In this document: piece by piece, positions 49,089 through 59,800 of the stretch
How the letters are laid out: each line of letters starts with the position of its first letter
How positions within the stretch are numbered: position 1 is the first letter of the stretch
NCBI RefSeq assembly: GCF_001708445.1
Contig: NZ_CP015637.1
Coordinates: forward strand, 5,519,001-5,583,000
Origin: Pseudomonas fluorescens
GTDB lineage: Bacteria; Pseudomonadota; Gammaproteobacteria; Pseudomonadales; Pseudomonadaceae
Length of the DNA stretch: 64,000 bases
Reading direction: 5' to 3'
Position numbers and translations under genes: made by a program
Notes under the pieces: model-generated
Told to the model about the DNA's origin: nothing
The model's database searches: none
Seen by the model: only the letters and a program-made list of their open reading frames with translations

Positions 49089-52022
49089 ATGCCCAAAGGA
49101 TTGATTCGCGCCGCTGGCGCCTTGTTGACTGCCGTAGCCCTGTACAGCTTGCTGGGCTTTCTGATTTTGCCCGGCATCGCCCTCCGCATAGCCAATCAAC
49201 AACTGGCCAACTACGCCACGGTGCCAGCCCGCATCGAACGCATCGAGCTCAACCCGTTCAGCCTGGAGCTGACCGTGTGGGGCCTGCAAATCGGCGATCC
49301 AGGCAAGGAACAGGTCGGTTTCGAGCGGCTGTATGCCAACCTGCAGCTCGACAGCCTGTGGACCCGCGCCGTGCACTTGGCGGATGTGCAACTCGACAAG
49401 CCCAAGACCGAGCTGCTGTTCGACAAATCCGGCCAACTGAACCTCGCGCAACTGTTCAAGTTGCCGCCCAGCGAGCCAACCCCGGCCGATCCCAACGCCA
49501 AACCGTTCCCGTTGCGTATCGACAACATCAAGCTGGCCGGCGGCTATTTACATTTCGAAGACCTGCGCCCCAGCGAGCCCATCGAGTTCCTCTATGACAA
49601 ACTCGACTTCGAGCTGAAAAACCTCAGCACGCTGCCGGAAGACAACGCCGACATGACCCTCGTGGCCGCGGGCCCCCAGGGTGGGCAGATCGACTGGAAA
49701 GGCAATTTCAGCCTGGTGCCGATCACCTCCAAAGGCACATTGAAGGTCACCGACGGCAAGATGAAAGCCTGGTGGCCGTATGTGCGGGATGCACTGCCAC
49801 TGGTGCTTGAGGACGGTGTGCTCAACTTCAGTACCGACTACACATTCAGCCTGGCCAATGAGACTGCGCTGAACCTGAACAACACCGCCGCGAGCATCGC
49901 GCCCTTTGCCATCAAGGCACCGGATGGCCGCCCACTGGTACGCCTGGAGCGCCTGGACATCAGCGAAACAACAGTGGACCTGGCCAAGCAGCAAGTGGTG
50001 GTCGGCAAGATCCGCAGCAACAAGCTGGAAACCTGGGCCGCCCGCGAAGCCGATGGGCAATTGGACTGGCAAAAACTATTCGCCAGCCAGCCAGGCAAAC
50101 CGGCCAAGGCACCGGAACCGGCCAGCGCACCGGCCACTGCCGACTCGCCAAAACCTGCACCGGCAGCGCCCAGCAAACCCTGGCAAGTGCTGCTCAAGGA
50201 TGTGCAACTGCGCAACTACCAGGTGCACCTGGCTGACCGGCAGGCTAAACCGGTCGTCGCGCTGGAGCTGGGGCCGTTGAATGTCGATATGCAGAACTTC
50301 GATAGCCTCAACCAAAGCCCCTTCACCCTCAAGATCGACAGCGGCCTGGGCAAACAGGGCAAGATCCAGGCAACCGGCGAGGTCAACCTCAACCCCGTCA
50401 GTGCCAAGCTGAAAGTGAATACCCAGGACATCGACCTGCGGGTCGCCCAATCCTATATCAGCCCGTTTATTCGTCTGGAACTGCGTAGCGGCATGCTCGG
50501 CAGTAACCTGGATGTGAACCTCAAAAGCACAGACCCACTTAAGCTCCAGGTAACCGGCCGGGCCCAGGTGGACCAGTTGCACACCCTGGACACCCTCAAG
50601 ACCCGTGACTTCCTCAAGTGGCAACGCCTGGTGCTGGAAGGCCTGAACTACCAGCATGGCGACAGCCTGTCGATCGACAAGGTCAACCTGCAGCAGCCGT
50701 ATGCACGCTTCATGATCAACGATGACCGCACCACCAACGTGGACGACCTGTTGATTCCCCAGCCAGCCGACAGCGGCGCCAAAGCGGCGGCCAAGCCTGC
50801 GGCCAGCCAAGATAAGCCCCTGGGTATCCATATCGGGCAGATTGCGATCAACGACGGCTCGGCCAACTTCGCCGACTTCAGCCTCACGCCCAACTTTGCG
50901 ACCGCAATACAACAGCTCAACGGGCAGATCGGCACCATCGACAGTCGCCAGGCCAAACCGGCCAACGTCGACATCAAGGGCAAGGTGGACCGCTACGCGC
51001 CAGTGACCATCAAAGGCAGCGTGAACCCATTCGACCCCATGGCAGCGCTGGATATCGCCACCAGTTTCAAACGTGTCGAGCTGACCACCCTGACCCCCTA
51101 CTCGGGCAAGTTCGCCGGTTTCCGAATCCGCAAGGGCCGTCTCAACCTCGACCTGCATTACGTGATCACCAAGGGCCAGTTGAAGGCCGAGAACAAAGTG
51201 GTGGTCGAGCAATTGCAGCTGGGTGAAAAGGTCGACAGCGCCGATGCCGTGGATTTGCCGATTCGCCTGGCGATTGCCTTGCTTAAAGACAGCGATGGCA
51301 AGATCTCCATCGAACTGCCCATCAGTGGCGACTTGAACAACCCGCAATTCAGCGTGATGCCGATCGTGTGGCAGACCCTGCGTAACCTGGTGGTGCGCGC
51401 GGCGAGTGCACCGTTCAAATTCATCGGCGGATTGATTACCGGTGGAGGTTCGGAAGACTTGGGTAACGTGTCGTTCGCCGCCGGCTCGAGTGAATTGAGC
51501 AAAGAGGCTGAGGGCGCATTGGACAATCTGGCCAAGGCGCTGAAGGAACGCCCCGCCCTGCGCCTGGAAATCGAAGGCACAGCGGCGGCCAGCAGTGACG
51601 GCCCCTTACTGGCCCAGGAGCGACTGGAACGTGAATACCAGTACAACTACTACAAGATGCTGCAGCGTCGCGGCGAGAAGGTTCCAGCCCAGGCCTCCCT
51701 GCTGGAGGTTCCGGAAAGCGAGAAAGCCCCGCTGCTCGAAGGTATCTATCGCACTCGCTTGAAACAGCAGCCACCTGCGGAATGGAAAGACCTCAGCCGC
51801 GATGAGCGCACGGCAAAGCTGAAGGACGGCTTGATCAAGTTCTGGAGCGGCAGTGATGTATTGCTACGTCAGCTGGGCCAGGACCGGGCCAGCACCATCA
51901 AGGATTACCTGGTAGACAAAGGGCAACTGGAAGATGACCGGGTGTACTTCATCGACGCCAATCTGGGCCAGGCCGAGAAAGACGGTCGAGTGATCACACC
52001 AATGCATCTGGATGCCGAGTAA
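49089..52022 (+). CDS. DUF748/AsmA-like envelope protein with OmpA-like C-terminus
   Basis: The 977-residue protein starts at ATG 49089 (MPKGLIRAAGALLTAVALY), giving an N-terminal membrane anchor (about 7-28); the frame opening at 48885 overlaps the methyltransferase gene and is rejected. The body is a long run of beta-rich DUF748 repeats (for example LELTVWGLQIGDPG and IELPISGDLNNPQFSV) like AsmA-type lipid-transfer proteins. Residues about 800-860 (FAAGSSELSKEAEGALDNLA, then LRLEIEGTAAA) resemble an OmpA/MotB domain. A Pro/Ala-rich linker lies near 340-365. It may bridge the membranes; that is inference. Confidence 0.85.
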   Translation: MPKGLIRAAGALLTAVALYSLLGFLILPGIALRIANQQLANYATVPARIERIELNPFSLELTVWGLQIGDPGKEQVGFERLYANLQLDSLWTRAVHLADVQLDKPKTELLFDKSGQLNLAQLFKLPPSEPTPADPNAKPFPLRIDNIKLAGGYLHFEDLRPSEPIEFLYDKLDFELKNLSTLPEDNADMTLVAAGPQGGQIDWKGNFSLVPITSKGTLKVTDGKMKAWWPYVRDALPLVLEDGVLNFSTDYTFSLANETALNLNNTAASIAPFAIKAPDGRPLVRLERLDISETTVDLAKQQVVVGKIRSNKLETWAAREADGQLDWQKLFASQPGKPAKAPEPASAPATADSPKPAPAAPSKPWQVLLKDVQLRNYQVHLADRQAKPVVALELGPLNVDMQNFDSLNQSPFTLKIDSGLGKQGKIQATGEVNLNPVSAKLKVNTQDIDLRVAQSYISPFIRLELRSGMLGSNLDVNLKSTDPLKLQVTGRAQVDQLHTLDTLKTRDFLKWQRLVLEGLNYQHGDSLSIDKVNLQQPYARFMINDDRTTNVDDLLIPQPADSGAKAAAKPAASQDKPLGIHIGQIAINDGSANFADFSLTPNFATAIQQLNGQIGTIDSRQAKPANVDIKGKVDRYAPVTIKGSVNPFDPMAALDIATSFKRVELTTLTPYSGKFAGFRIRKGRLNLDLHYVITKGQLKAENKVVVEQLQLGEKVDSADAVDLPIRLAIALLKDSDGKISIELPISGDLNNPQFSVMPIVWQTLRNLVVRAASAPFKFIGGLITGGGSEDLGNVSFAAGSSELSKEAEGALDNLAKALKERPALRLEIEGTAAASSDGPLLAQERLEREYQYNYYKMLQRRGEKVPAQASLLEVPESEKAPLLEGIYRTRLKQQPPAEWKDLSRDERTAKLKDGLIKFWSGSDVLLRQLGQDRASTIKDYLVDKGQLEDDRVYFIDANLGQAEKDGRVITPMHLDAE

Positions 52023-52036
52023 CCCTCCACAATAGA

Positions 52037-52066
52037 ACAGGCCCCGACACGAATGCCGGGGCCTGT
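52037..52066. terminator. Hairpin between converging DUF748 and BON genes
   Basis: ACAGGCCCC / GGGGCCTGT perfect stem of 9 bp with a 12-base loop, 14 bases after the DUF748 stop and about 105 past the BON stop. It could end both transcripts, although T runs are weak on either side. Confidence 0.55.
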
Positions 52067-52171
52067 AATGACCACTTCCTTGTGGCCGGTCGCATGAACA
52101 CGTGAGGTGCATTGAGTGGATAACTGGCTCACTCGTTGCCGCCGCGCCTAGTTCAGGCGATGGGTTGAGCG

Positions 52172-52789
52172 TTACTCGGCTTTCAAGCCATCAGCCGATA
52201 CTGCTTTAACGCCTTTGATTTTCTTGGTGATCGCAACAGCAGTGGCTTTCTGCGATTCAGTCACAGCAGTCGTCGAAGACAGGGAAACCACGCCTTTGTT
52301 GGTTTCGACTTTGATGTCTGTGCCAGGAATGCCTTTCTCAGTAACCAGGTCAGCCTTCACTTTGGTGGTGATCCAAGTGTCGCTGGTTGCGCCTTTGGCA
52401 TCAGCGGCTGCGCCCTTGGTTTTGTCGATATTGTCTGCTTTGGTAGCGCCGCCGGCCAACAGGCCATCAGCCGAAACAGCAGTTACGCCTTTGATTTTCT
52501 TGGTGATCGCTACAGCAGTCGCTTTCTGAGAGTCAGAGATGGCAACGGTCGACGACAGGGAAACCACACCTTTGTTGGTCTCAACCTTGATGTCCGAACC
52601 TGGGATGCCTTTTTCGGTCAGCAGGTCAGCTTTAACTTTGGTGGTGATCCAGGTATCCGAGGTGGACTCCTTGGCCTTAGTCACTTCGCCAGCAGCCAGT
52701 GTCATCGGCGCTTGAGACGTTTGAGCGAAAGCAACGTTGGTCATAGCCAGTGTCAAAGCGGTAGCAGTAGCGAGAGCGAACTTCTTCAT
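52172..52789 (-). CDS. Periplasmic protein with two near-identical BON domains (OsmY-like)
   Basis: The 205-residue product has a Sec signal ending NVAFAQ (about residue 23) and two BON domains, each beginning SDTWITTKVKADL and ending AVSADGL. The copies differ at few residues and their DNA copies lie 276 bases apart (about 52188-52388 and 52464-52664). BON domains bind phospholipid or peptidoglycan; OsmY is an envelope-stress relative. The AKESTS and KGAT linkers precede each copy. It stands alone next to pnp. Confidence 0.9.
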   Translation of the reverse strand: MKKFALATATALTLAMTNVAFAQTSQAPMTLAAGEVTKAKESTSDTWITTKVKADLLTEKGIPGSDIKVETNKGVVSLSSTVAISDSQKATAVAITKKIKGVTAVSADGLLAGGATKADNIDKTKGAAADAKGATSDTWITTKVKADLVTEKGIPGTDIKVETNKGVVSLSSTTAVTESQKATAVAITKKIKGVKAVSADGLKAE

Positions 52790-53035
52790 ACGAGTAACTC
52801 CTGTTTTATTAAAAGTCTGCAGCGTGTGGACCTTGATGCTGCAGCGTTAACAGGGATATTGCAGGCACTGTGCCAAGTCGAAATTCAGATAAAAACCCTT
52901 TAAAAACAATGCATTAACAAATACCCATCTTTTCGGAATCGTGCAACTTGCATGAACCGCGTCGTGCCTGCGTGCAAGTTGCGGTTTTTTGGCTTGGATT
53001 AAACAACTGATTTTTCGGGCTTTTTCCGCCGCCAT
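52790..53035. promoter_or_regulatory. BON-gene upstream region with a plus-strand hairpin
   Basis: The gap carries the ribosome site CAGGAG of the BON gene (minus strand, about 52800). At 52942-52991 GCAACTTGCA / TGCAAGTTGC flanks a 22-base loop and is followed on the plus strand by GGTTTTTTGG, the shape of a plus-strand terminator. No plus-strand gene precedes it, so its role is unclear. No protein frame here is convincing. Confidence 0.45.
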
Positions 53036-53066
53036 AAAAAAAGGACTCCGAAGAGTCCCTTTTTCA
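53036..53066 (-). terminator. Terminator after pnp
   Basis: On the minus strand AAAAAGGGACTC-TTCG-GAGTCC is followed by TTTTTTT. Strong Rho-independent end for the rpsO-pnp transcript, 20 bases past the pnp stop. Confidence 0.9.
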
Positions 53067-53085
53067 GCGTGAAACCTGCGGGTGA

Positions 53086-55191
53086 TTAAACGCCCGAAGC
53101 TTTGGCTGCTGCTACATCTTTGATGGACAGCTTGATACGGCCGCGGTTGTCCACGTCCAGTACCAGCACTTCCACTTCCTGGCCTTCTTTCAGAATGTCG
53201 GTCACTTTCTCAACACGAGCGTCGCTCAGCATGGAGATGTGAACCAGACCGTCTTTGCCCGGCAGGATGTTGACGAATGCGCCGAAGTCGACGATGCGTT
53301 CAACTTTACCGACATAGATCTTGCCGATCTCGGCTTCCGCGGTGATGCCCAGAACGCGCTGACGCGCGGCCTCTGCAGCCTCCTTGGTTTCGCCGAAGAT
53401 CTTGATCGAGCCGTCGTCTTCGATGTCGATCGAAGCCTTGGTCTCTTCACAGATCGCACGGATGGTCGCGCCGCCTTTACCGATAACATCACGGATTTTG
53501 TCGGTGTCGATTTTCATCGCGATCATGGTCGGAGCGTTTTCCGACAGCTCGGTACGGGACTGACCAATGATCTGGTTCATCTGACCGAGGATGTTCAGGC
53601 GCGCTTCCAGGGCTTGGCCCAGGGCGATCTCCATGATCTCTTCGGTGATGCCCTTGATCTTGATGTCCATCTGCAGCGCGGTAACACCTTTAGCGGTACC
53701 AGCGACTTTGAAGTCCATGTCGCCCAGGTGGTCTTCGTCACCCAGGATGTCGGTCAGGATGGCGAACTTCTCGCCTTCTTTAACCAGGCCCATGGCGATA
53801 CCGGCAACCGGTGCCTTCATCGGCACACCAGCGTCCATCAGCGCCAGGGAAGCACCGCAAACGGAAGCCATGGAGCTGGAACCGTTGGACTCGGTGATTT
53901 CCGACACCACACGGATGGTGTACGGGAACACGTCAGCAGCAGGCAGCATGGCCTGAACCGAACGGCGGGCCAGACGGCCGTGACCGATTTCGCGACGACC
54001 AGCACCGCCCATGCGACCACACTCGCCCACCGAGAACGGAGGGAAGTTGTAGTGCAGCATGAACGGGTCTTTTTTCTCGCCTTCCAGGGTGTCCAGCAGC
54101 TGTGCGTCACGGGCAGTACCCAGGGTCGCAACAACCAGCGCTTGGGTTTCACCACGAGTGAACAACGCCGAACCGTGAGTCTTCGGCAGAACGCCGACTT
54201 CGATGTTCAGCGGACGCACCGTGCGAGTGTCACGGCCGTCGATACGTGGCTTGCCGTTAACGATGTTCTCGCGAACGGTGCGGTATTCGATTTCACCGAA
54301 TGCAGCCTTGACGTCGCTGGCGGAAGGCTGGCCTTCTTCGCCGGACAGCTTGGCAACAACCTGATCCTTCAGCTCACCCAGGCGAGCGTAACGGTCGGCC
54401 TTGATGGTGATGGTGTAGGCCTGGGAGATCGCTTCGCCGAACTCGGCACGGATAGCGCCCAGCAGTTCGGTGGCTTCCGGGGCAGCAGCCCAGGTCCAGG
54501 TTGGCTTGGCAGCTTCAGCGGCCAGTTCTTTAACGGCGTTGATCACGACCTGGAACTCGTCGTGAGCAAACAGTACCGCGCCCAGCATCTGGTCTTCGGT
54601 CAGCTCTTTGGCTTCCGATTCAACCATCAACACGGCTTCCGAAGTACCGGCAACGACCATGTCCAGGCTCGAAGCTTTCAGTTGCTCGTAAGTCGGGTTC
54701 AGCAGGTAGCCGGTGCTTTCGTGGAAGGCAACGCGGGCAGCGCCGATCGGGCCATCGAAAGGAATACCGGAGATGGCCAGGGCAGCCGAAGTACCGATCA
54801 TCGCAGCGATGTCCGGATCGGTTTTCTTGCTGGTGGAAACGACGGTGCAGACAACCTGCACTTCGTTCATGAAGCCTTCTGGGAACAGCGGACGGATCGG
54901 ACGGTCGATCAGTCGGGAAGTCAGGGTTTCTTTCTCGGAAGGACGGCCTTCGCGCTTGAAGAAACCGCCAGGGATCTTACCGGCAGCGTAAGTCTTTTCC
55001 TGGTAGTGGACAGACAGAGGGAAGAAACCCTTGCCTGGATCGGCTTGCTTGGCACCTACAACGGTCACCAATACGGTGACGTCGTCGTCAACGGTAACCA
55101 GCACTGCGCCGGAAGCTTGACGGGCGATACGGCCTGTCTCGAGGGTAACGGTCGACTGACCGAACTGGAATTTTTTGATAACCGGGTTCAC
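53086..55191 (-). CDS. pnp: Polynucleotide phosphorylase
   Basis: 3'-5' phosphorolytic exoribonuclease and part of the degradosome. The 701-residue protein has two RNase PH cores (the second with [20 protein letters not shown] and [14 protein letters not shown]), then a KH domain ([17 protein letters not shown], about residue 557) and an S1 domain ([20 protein letters not shown]). The 195-base leader to rpsO includes inverted repeats, in line with RNase III/PNPase autocontrol known in E. coli, though I cannot fix the structure. Confidence 0.97.
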   Translation of the reverse strand: MNPVIKKFQFGQSTVTLETGRIARQASGAVLVTVDDDVTVLVTVVGAKQADPGKGFFPLSVHYQEKTYAAGKIPGGFFKREGRPSEKETLTSRLIDRPIRPLFPEGFMNEVQVVCTVVSTSKKTDPDIAAMIGTSAALAISGIPFDGPIGAARVAFHESTGYLLNPTYEQLKASSLDMVVAGTSEAVLMVESEAKELTEDQMLGAVLFAHDEFQVVINAVKELAAEAAKPTWTWAAAPEATELLGAIRAEFGEAISQAYTITIKADRYARLGELKDQVVAKLSGEEGQPSASDVKAAFGEIEYRTVRENIVNGKPRIDGRDTRTVRPLNIEVGVLPKTHGSALFTRGETQALVVATLGTARDAQLLDTLEGEKKDPFMLHYNFPPFSVGECGRMGGAGRREIGHGRLARRSVQAMLPAADVFPYTIRVVSEITESNGSSSMASVCGASLALMDAGVPMKAPVAGIAMGLVKEGEKFAILTDILGDEDHLGDMDFKVAGTAKGVTALQMDIKIKGITEEIMEIALGQALEARLNILGQMNQIIGQSRTELSENAPTMIAMKIDTDKIRDVIGKGGATIRAICEETKASIDIEDDGSIKIFGETKEAAEAARQRVLGITAEAEIGKIYVGKVERIVDFGAFVNILPGKDGLVHISMLSDARVEKVTDILKEGQEVEVLVLDVDNRGRIKLSIKDVAAAKASGV

Positions 55192-55386
55192 GGTGTCCTA
55201 CCTTCTTTGTGGCTCTTGGGGAACTTGTCTTCTTACGAAATTCTTGGGCAATGTCGGGAGTCGGCCCAACTGTTGTCCAGGGGTAAAACGTGTATCCAGA
55301 TAAAACTTGAGGCTGGGAGCCTGCCATGAGCCAGCGGGAATCCCACTGACACACGGCAGACAACCAACCTCTAGCGCAATCGCTGA

Positions 55387-55656
55387 TTAGCGACGCAGAC
55401 CCAGGCGACCGATCAGAGCCTGATAACGACCCAGATCCTTGCCTTTCAGGTAGTCCAGCAGCTTACGGCGCTGGTTTACCATGCGGATCAGACCACGACG
55501 GGAGTGGTGATCTTTACCGTTGGCCTTGAAGTGACCTTGCAGCTTGTTGATGTTGTGGGTCAGCAGTGCAACTTGCACTTCTGGCGAACCAGTGTCACCA
55601 ACAGCTTGCTGATAGTCAGCTACGATTTGTGCTTTTTCTTGAACGTCGAGAGCCAT
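55387..55656 (-). CDS. rpsO: Small ribosomal subunit protein uS15
   Basis: Primary 16S-binding protein of the 30S platform. The 89-residue product has the full S15 sequence: [29 protein letters not shown] [20 protein letters not shown], and ends LIGRLGLRR. It sits between truB and pnp as in E. coli. A CAGGGA / TCCCTG inverted repeat lies at 55707-55722 upstream. Confidence 0.98.
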   Translation of the reverse strand: MALDVQEKAQIVADYQQAVGDTGSPEVQVALLTHNINKLQGHFKANGKDHHSRRGLIRMVNQRRKLLDYLKGKDLGRYQALIGRLGLRR

Positions 55657-55771
55657 GAGGCAATCCTTTTTTCAGGAAACTGCCTAAAGGGCAGTTTCAA
55701 CAGGCCAGGGACAAATCCCTGTATCTAAAAATGAGTGTTGACCGTGCCTGTTAACAGCCACACTCGTTCGG

Positions 55772-56689
55772 TCATTCTGACCGAATCAGTCGACGCGGCG
55801 CGATGCGCCCGTCTTCGCTCACTTCACCGATACCGATAAAGCGACCGTTATGATCCTGTACTCGCACCATGCCAAATTTCGGGGCATCCGGGGCACGTAC
55901 CGGCTGGCCATTGAGCCAATAGAACGCGCTGTGCTCCGAGAAGTGCAGCAATGGCCAATCAAGCAAACCGCTGTCCGATGGCATCAGGAAGCGATCAACC
56001 GCCTCGTTGCCGCCTTCGGCATGCACCGCCTCCAACTCTTCCAGCGTGACCGTTTGGGCCAGGCTGAAAGGTCCGGCCTGTGTGCGTCGCAGTTCTGCAA
56101 CGTACGCGCCGCAACCGAGCTTCTCACCAATATCTTCCACCAGGGTCCGGATATAGGTGCCTTTGCTGCAGTCCACCGCCAAGCGGGCGGTGTCGCCTTC
56201 ACAGGCGAGCAATTCCAAGCGCGCAATAGTAACAGAACGCGGTTCGCGCTCCACTACTTCGCCCGCACGTGCCAGCTTGTAAAGAGGCTGCCCATCCCGC
56301 TTGAGAGCCGAGTACATCGGCGGTATCTGACTGATTTGCCCGCGAAAAGCGGGTAAAACAGCTTCGATATCAGCACGACCAACGGTCACGTCGCGAACCT
56401 GCAGAACATCACCTTCGGCATCGGCCGTGGTAGTGGTCTTGCCCAGTTGCATCAGGGTTTCGTAACCCTTGTCGGAGTCGAGCAGGTATTGCGAGAACTT
56501 GGTGGCCTCGCCAAAGCACAACGGCAGCACGCCGGTGGCCAGGGGATCGAGGCTGCCCGTGTGCCCGGCCTTTTCGGCATTGAGCAGCCAGCGGACCTTC
56601 TGCAACGCGGCATTGGAGGTAAAGCCAATGGGTTTGTCGAGCAGAATGATGCCACTGACATTGCGACGGATACGTTTAACCTGAGCCAC
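55772..56689 (-). CDS. truB: tRNA pseudouridine-55 synthase
   Basis: Makes pseudouridine 55 in the T loop of tRNAs. The 305-residue protein shows [14 protein letters not shown], the catalytic Asp (about 47) in [17 protein letters not shown], the [13 protein letters not shown] motif, and a C-terminal PUA-like domain. It starts 3 bases after the rbfA stop, so it is tightly coupled. Confidence 0.97.
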   Translation of the reverse strand: MAQVKRIRRNVSGIILLDKPIGFTSNAALQKVRWLLNAEKAGHTGSLDPLATGVLPLCFGEATKFSQYLLDSDKGYETLMQLGKTTTTADAEGDVLQVRDVTVGRADIEAVLPAFRGQISQIPPMYSALKRDGQPLYKLARAGEVVEREPRSVTIARLELLACEGDTARLAVDCSKGTYIRTLVEDIGEKLGCGAYVAELRRTQAGPFSLAQTVTLEELEAVHAEGGNEAVDRFLMPSDSGLLDWPLLHFSEHSAFYWLNGQPVRAPDAPKFGMVRVQDHNGRFIGIGEVSEDGRIAPRRLIRSE

Positions 56690-56692
56690 CGC

Positions 56693-57088
56693 TTACTCCT
56701 TGGCGTCTTCAGGTGTGGACGGGTGCTGATTATCTTCAGCCACTGCGCGCTCGATCAGTGCCGACAGGTGCGCACCCCGCACGACGCTTTCGTCGTAGTG
56801 GAAGTGCAACTGAGGCACGCTGCGCAGCTTCATCTCACGGGCAAGCTGCATACGCAGGAAGCCGGCGGCAGCGTTGAGCACCTTGATGCTTTGCGCGATT
56901 TCTTCGCTGCTGTCCTGGCCCATCACGGTGATGAAGATCTTGGCGTGACCCACGTCACGGCTCACTTCAACGGCAGTGATAGTGACCAGGCCAACGCGCG
57001 GGTCTTTGACTTCGCGACGGATCAGTTGAGCCAGCTCGCGCTGCATCTGATCGCCGATACGTTGGGTACGGCTGTATTCTTTTGCCAT
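56693..57088 (-). CDS. rbfA: Ribosome-binding factor A
   Basis: Assists late 30S maturation at helix 1 of 16S rRNA. The 131-residue product has the KH-like fold pattern: [20 protein letters not shown] near the start, then [18 protein letters not shown] and [20 protein letters not shown] 159-base gap with a strong hairpin separates it from infB. Confidence 0.96.
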   Translation of the reverse strand: MAKEYSRTQRIGDQMQRELAQLIRREVKDPRVGLVTITAVEVSRDVGHAKIFITVMGQDSSEEIAQSIKVLNAAAGFLRMQLAREMKLRSVPQLHFHYDESVVRGAHLSALIERAVAEDNQHPSTPEDAKE

Positions 57089-57142
57089 GTCTTGTTACCT
57101 GTTACTGCCACACGGTGAAATCCGTGGGGTCTGAAAGCGGCA

Positions 57143-57176
57143 AACGCCCGGCCTGACAAAAGCCAGACCGGGCGTT
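57143..57176 (-). terminator. Hairpin between infB and rbfA
   Basis: AACGCCCGG / CCGGGCGTT stem with an inner GCCTG... arm, 72 bases past infB. No good T run follows on the minus strand, so it may attenuate or protect the mRNA rather than stop it. Confidence 0.45.
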
Positions 57177-57247
57177 GCGTTTAGAGTCCGGACGCGGCGC
57201 GGGGCATTTGCATGCCCACACGCGGCGTGGCCCTTGAAGTGCGCGAG

Positions 57248-59773
57248 TTAGAGGCTGCGAGCAACCTGAACCTTCTCGAAAACTTCGATCTTGTCGCCAA
57301 CCTTGACGTCGTTATAGCTCTTGACGCCGATACCGCACTCCATGCCGGCACGTACTTCAGAAGCGTCATCCTTGAAGCGGCGCAGGGATTCCAGCTCGCC
57401 TTCGAAGATAACGATGTCTTCACGCAGTACACGGATTGGACGGTTACGGTAAACGGTGCCTTCGATAACCATACAGCCGGCGATCGCGCCAAATTTCGGC
57501 GAACGGAACACGTCACGTACTTCGGCAACACCCAGGATATTTTCCCGGACGTCGCTGCCAAGCATGCCGGTAAGGGCTTTCTTGACGTCTTCGATGATGT
57601 CGTAGATGACGTTGTAGTAACGCATGTCCAGGCCTTCCTGCTCGACGATCTTGCGAGCGCCAGCATCGGCACGCACGTTGAAGCCGAACAGTACAGCGTT
57701 GGAAGCCAGTGCCAGGTTAGCGTCGGACTCGGTGATACCACCAACACCGCCACCAACAACACGCACTTGCACTTCGTCGTTACCCAGGCCGTTCAAGGCG
57801 CCGTTCAACGCTTCGAGGGAACCACGAACGTCAGATTTGAGGACGATGTTAAGCGTCTTCTTCTCTTCCTGCCCCATGTTCTCGAAGATGTTTTCCAGCT
57901 TGCCGGCGTGAGCACGGGCCAACTTGACTTCGCGGAACTTGCCTTGACGGAACAGAGCCACTTCACGGGCTTTCTTCTCGTCGGCAACCACGCTCATCTC
58001 GTCGCCAGCGTCCGGGGTACCGTCCAGGCCGAGAATCTCGACAGGGATGGCCGGACCAGCTTCCTTGATGGACTTGCCGTTCTCGTCAAGCATGGCACGT
58101 ACACGGCCGTAGTTCGAACCGACCAGCACCATGTCGCCTTGGCGCAGGGTACCGTCTTGAACCAGGACGGTCGCAACCGGGCCACGGCCCTTGTCGAGGC
58201 GGGACTCAACCACGACACCGCGGCCAGGAGCCGATGGAGTAGCGGTCAGTTCCAGAACTTCGGCTTGCAACAGAACAGCTTCAAGCAATTCGTCAACGCC
58301 AGTACCCATCTTCGCGGAGACCGGTACGAATGGAGTGTCACCACCCCACTCTTCAGAAGTCACGCCGTGAACCGACAATTCGCTACGGATGCGATCGAGA
58401 TCAGCGCCCGGCTTGTCGATTTTGTTCACTGCCACCACCAACGGTACGCCAGCTGCCTTGGCATGCTGAACGGCTTCGATGGTTTGTGGCATCACGCCGT
58501 CGTCCGCTGCGACCACCAGGATCACGATGTCGGTCGCCTTGGCACCACGGGCACGCATCGCGGTAAACGCGGCGTGACCTGGGGTGTCGAGGAACGTCAC
58601 CATGCCGCGATCGGTTTCAACGTGGTAGGCGCCGATGTGCTGGGTAATACCGCCAGCCTCACCTGCTGCAACCTTGGCACGACGAATGTAGTCGAGCAGG
58701 GAAGTTTTACCGTGGTCAACGTGGCCCATTACGGTCACGACTGGTGCACGGGAAACGGCTTCACCTTCAAACTTCAGGGACTCGGCCAGGGAATCTTCCA
58801 GGGCTGTGTCGCTGACCAGGGTCACTTTGTGGCCCAGCTCTTCCGCAACCAGTTGGGCAGTTTCCTGGTCCAGTACCTGGTTGATGGTGGCCGGGGTGCC
58901 CAGCTTGAACATGAACTTGATGATTTCAGCTGCCTTGACCGACATCTGCTGGGCGAGGTCGCCTACAGTGATGGTCTCGCCGATCTTCACTTCACGCACG
59001 ACAGGGCCGGTTGGGCTCTGGAAACCGTGGGCGTTGCGTTTTTTCAGCTTGGCCTTGCCGCGACCACCACGACGGAAGCCATCGCTTTCTTCGTCGGTAG
59101 TCCGTGGCGCAACGCGTGGCGCAGGCGCTTTCTCTTTGACCGAGGCGCGATGCGGAGCGTTTTTGCGCTCGCCATCACCACCACCACCGCGACGATTGTT
59201 ATCGTCGGCACGTGGCTTGTCCGGACGACGAGGTTCGTCGCGTTTACGAGCGTCAGCAGCAGGTGCTGGTGCAGCGGCAACCGGAGCGGCCTCACGCACA
59301 GCTTCTACAGGCGCAGCAGGGGCCGCGACTGCATCAGTGGCAGCAGGTTGCGCAGCAGCAGGCTGGCGACGCGCTTCTTCTTCGGCGCGACGCTTGGCTT
59401 CTTCTTCAGCCTTCTGGCGAGCAGCATTTTCTACTGCACGACGTTCTTCCAGTTCGCGTTTACGCTCGGCTTCGATTTCTTCCGGGCTGCGCTGCACGAA
59501 GACTTTCTTCTTGCGCACTTCAACGCTAATGCTCTTGCTACCAGCAACACGCAGGGTGCTGGTGGTTTTGCGCTGCAATGTAATCTTGCGCGGTTCTTCC
59601 ACTTTCGCCTTGTGGCTGCTCTTCAAGTGAGTCAGCAAAGACTGCTTCTCACTATCGCTCACACCTTCATCGGCGGCGGTGTGCGGCAGACCTGCCTCAC
59701 GCATCTGCTGCAACAGGCGCTCTACCGGTGTTTTGACCTCATCGGCCAGTTGTTTCACCGTGACTTGCGTCAT
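57248..59773 (-). CDS. infB: Translation initiation factor IF-2
   Basis: GTPase that places fMet-tRNA on the 30S subunit. The 841-residue protein has an N-terminal IF2_N domain ([20 protein letters not shown]), a long charged Ala/Arg/Glu-rich linker (about 90-250), and the G domain with GHVDHGKT (about 349), [17 protein letters not shown] and SAKMG. Domains II-IV follow with the C-terminal tRNA-binding part. Internal starts giving shorter forms are known in E. coli; I cannot place one with confidence here. It starts 27 bases after nusA. Confidence 0.97.
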   Translation of the reverse strand: MTQVTVKQLADEVKTPVERLLQQMREAGLPHTAADEGVSDSEKQSLLTHLKSSHKAKVEEPRKITLQRKTTSTLRVAGSKSISVEVRKKKVFVQRSPEEIEAERKRELEERRAVENAARQKAEEEAKRRAEEEARRQPAAAQPAATDAVAAPAAPVEAVREAAPVAAAPAPAADARKRDEPRRPDKPRADDNNRRGGGGDGERKNAPHRASVKEKAPAPRVAPRTTDEESDGFRRGGRGKAKLKKRNAHGFQSPTGPVVREVKIGETITVGDLAQQMSVKAAEIIKFMFKLGTPATINQVLDQETAQLVAEELGHKVTLVSDTALEDSLAESLKFEGEAVSRAPVVTVMGHVDHGKTSLLDYIRRAKVAAGEAGGITQHIGAYHVETDRGMVTFLDTPGHAAFTAMRARGAKATDIVILVVAADDGVMPQTIEAVQHAKAAGVPLVVAVNKIDKPGADLDRIRSELSVHGVTSEEWGGDTPFVPVSAKMGTGVDELLEAVLLQAEVLELTATPSAPGRGVVVESRLDKGRGPVATVLVQDGTLRQGDMVLVGSNYGRVRAMLDENGKSIKEAGPAIPVEILGLDGTPDAGDEMSVVADEKKAREVALFRQGKFREVKLARAHAGKLENIFENMGQEEKKTLNIVLKSDVRGSLEALNGALNGLGNDEVQVRVVGGGVGGITESDANLALASNAVLFGFNVRADAGARKIVEQEGLDMRYYNVIYDIIEDVKKALTGMLGSDVRENILGVAEVRDVFRSPKFGAIAGCMVIEGTVYRNRPIRVLREDIVIFEGELESLRRFKDDASEVRAGMECGIGVKSYNDVKVGDKIEVFEKVQVARSL

Positions 59774-59800
59774 GCACTTCTCTCCTCAGGCCGCGCCTAA

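Noticed and set aside
57212..59800. 862-codon open frame opposite infB
   Set aside because: It is the exact shadow of infB, has no family features or ribosome site, and arises from the GC-rich codon use. The long frames opposite pnp, acsA, nusA, ilvI, mrcB and ilvC are the same.
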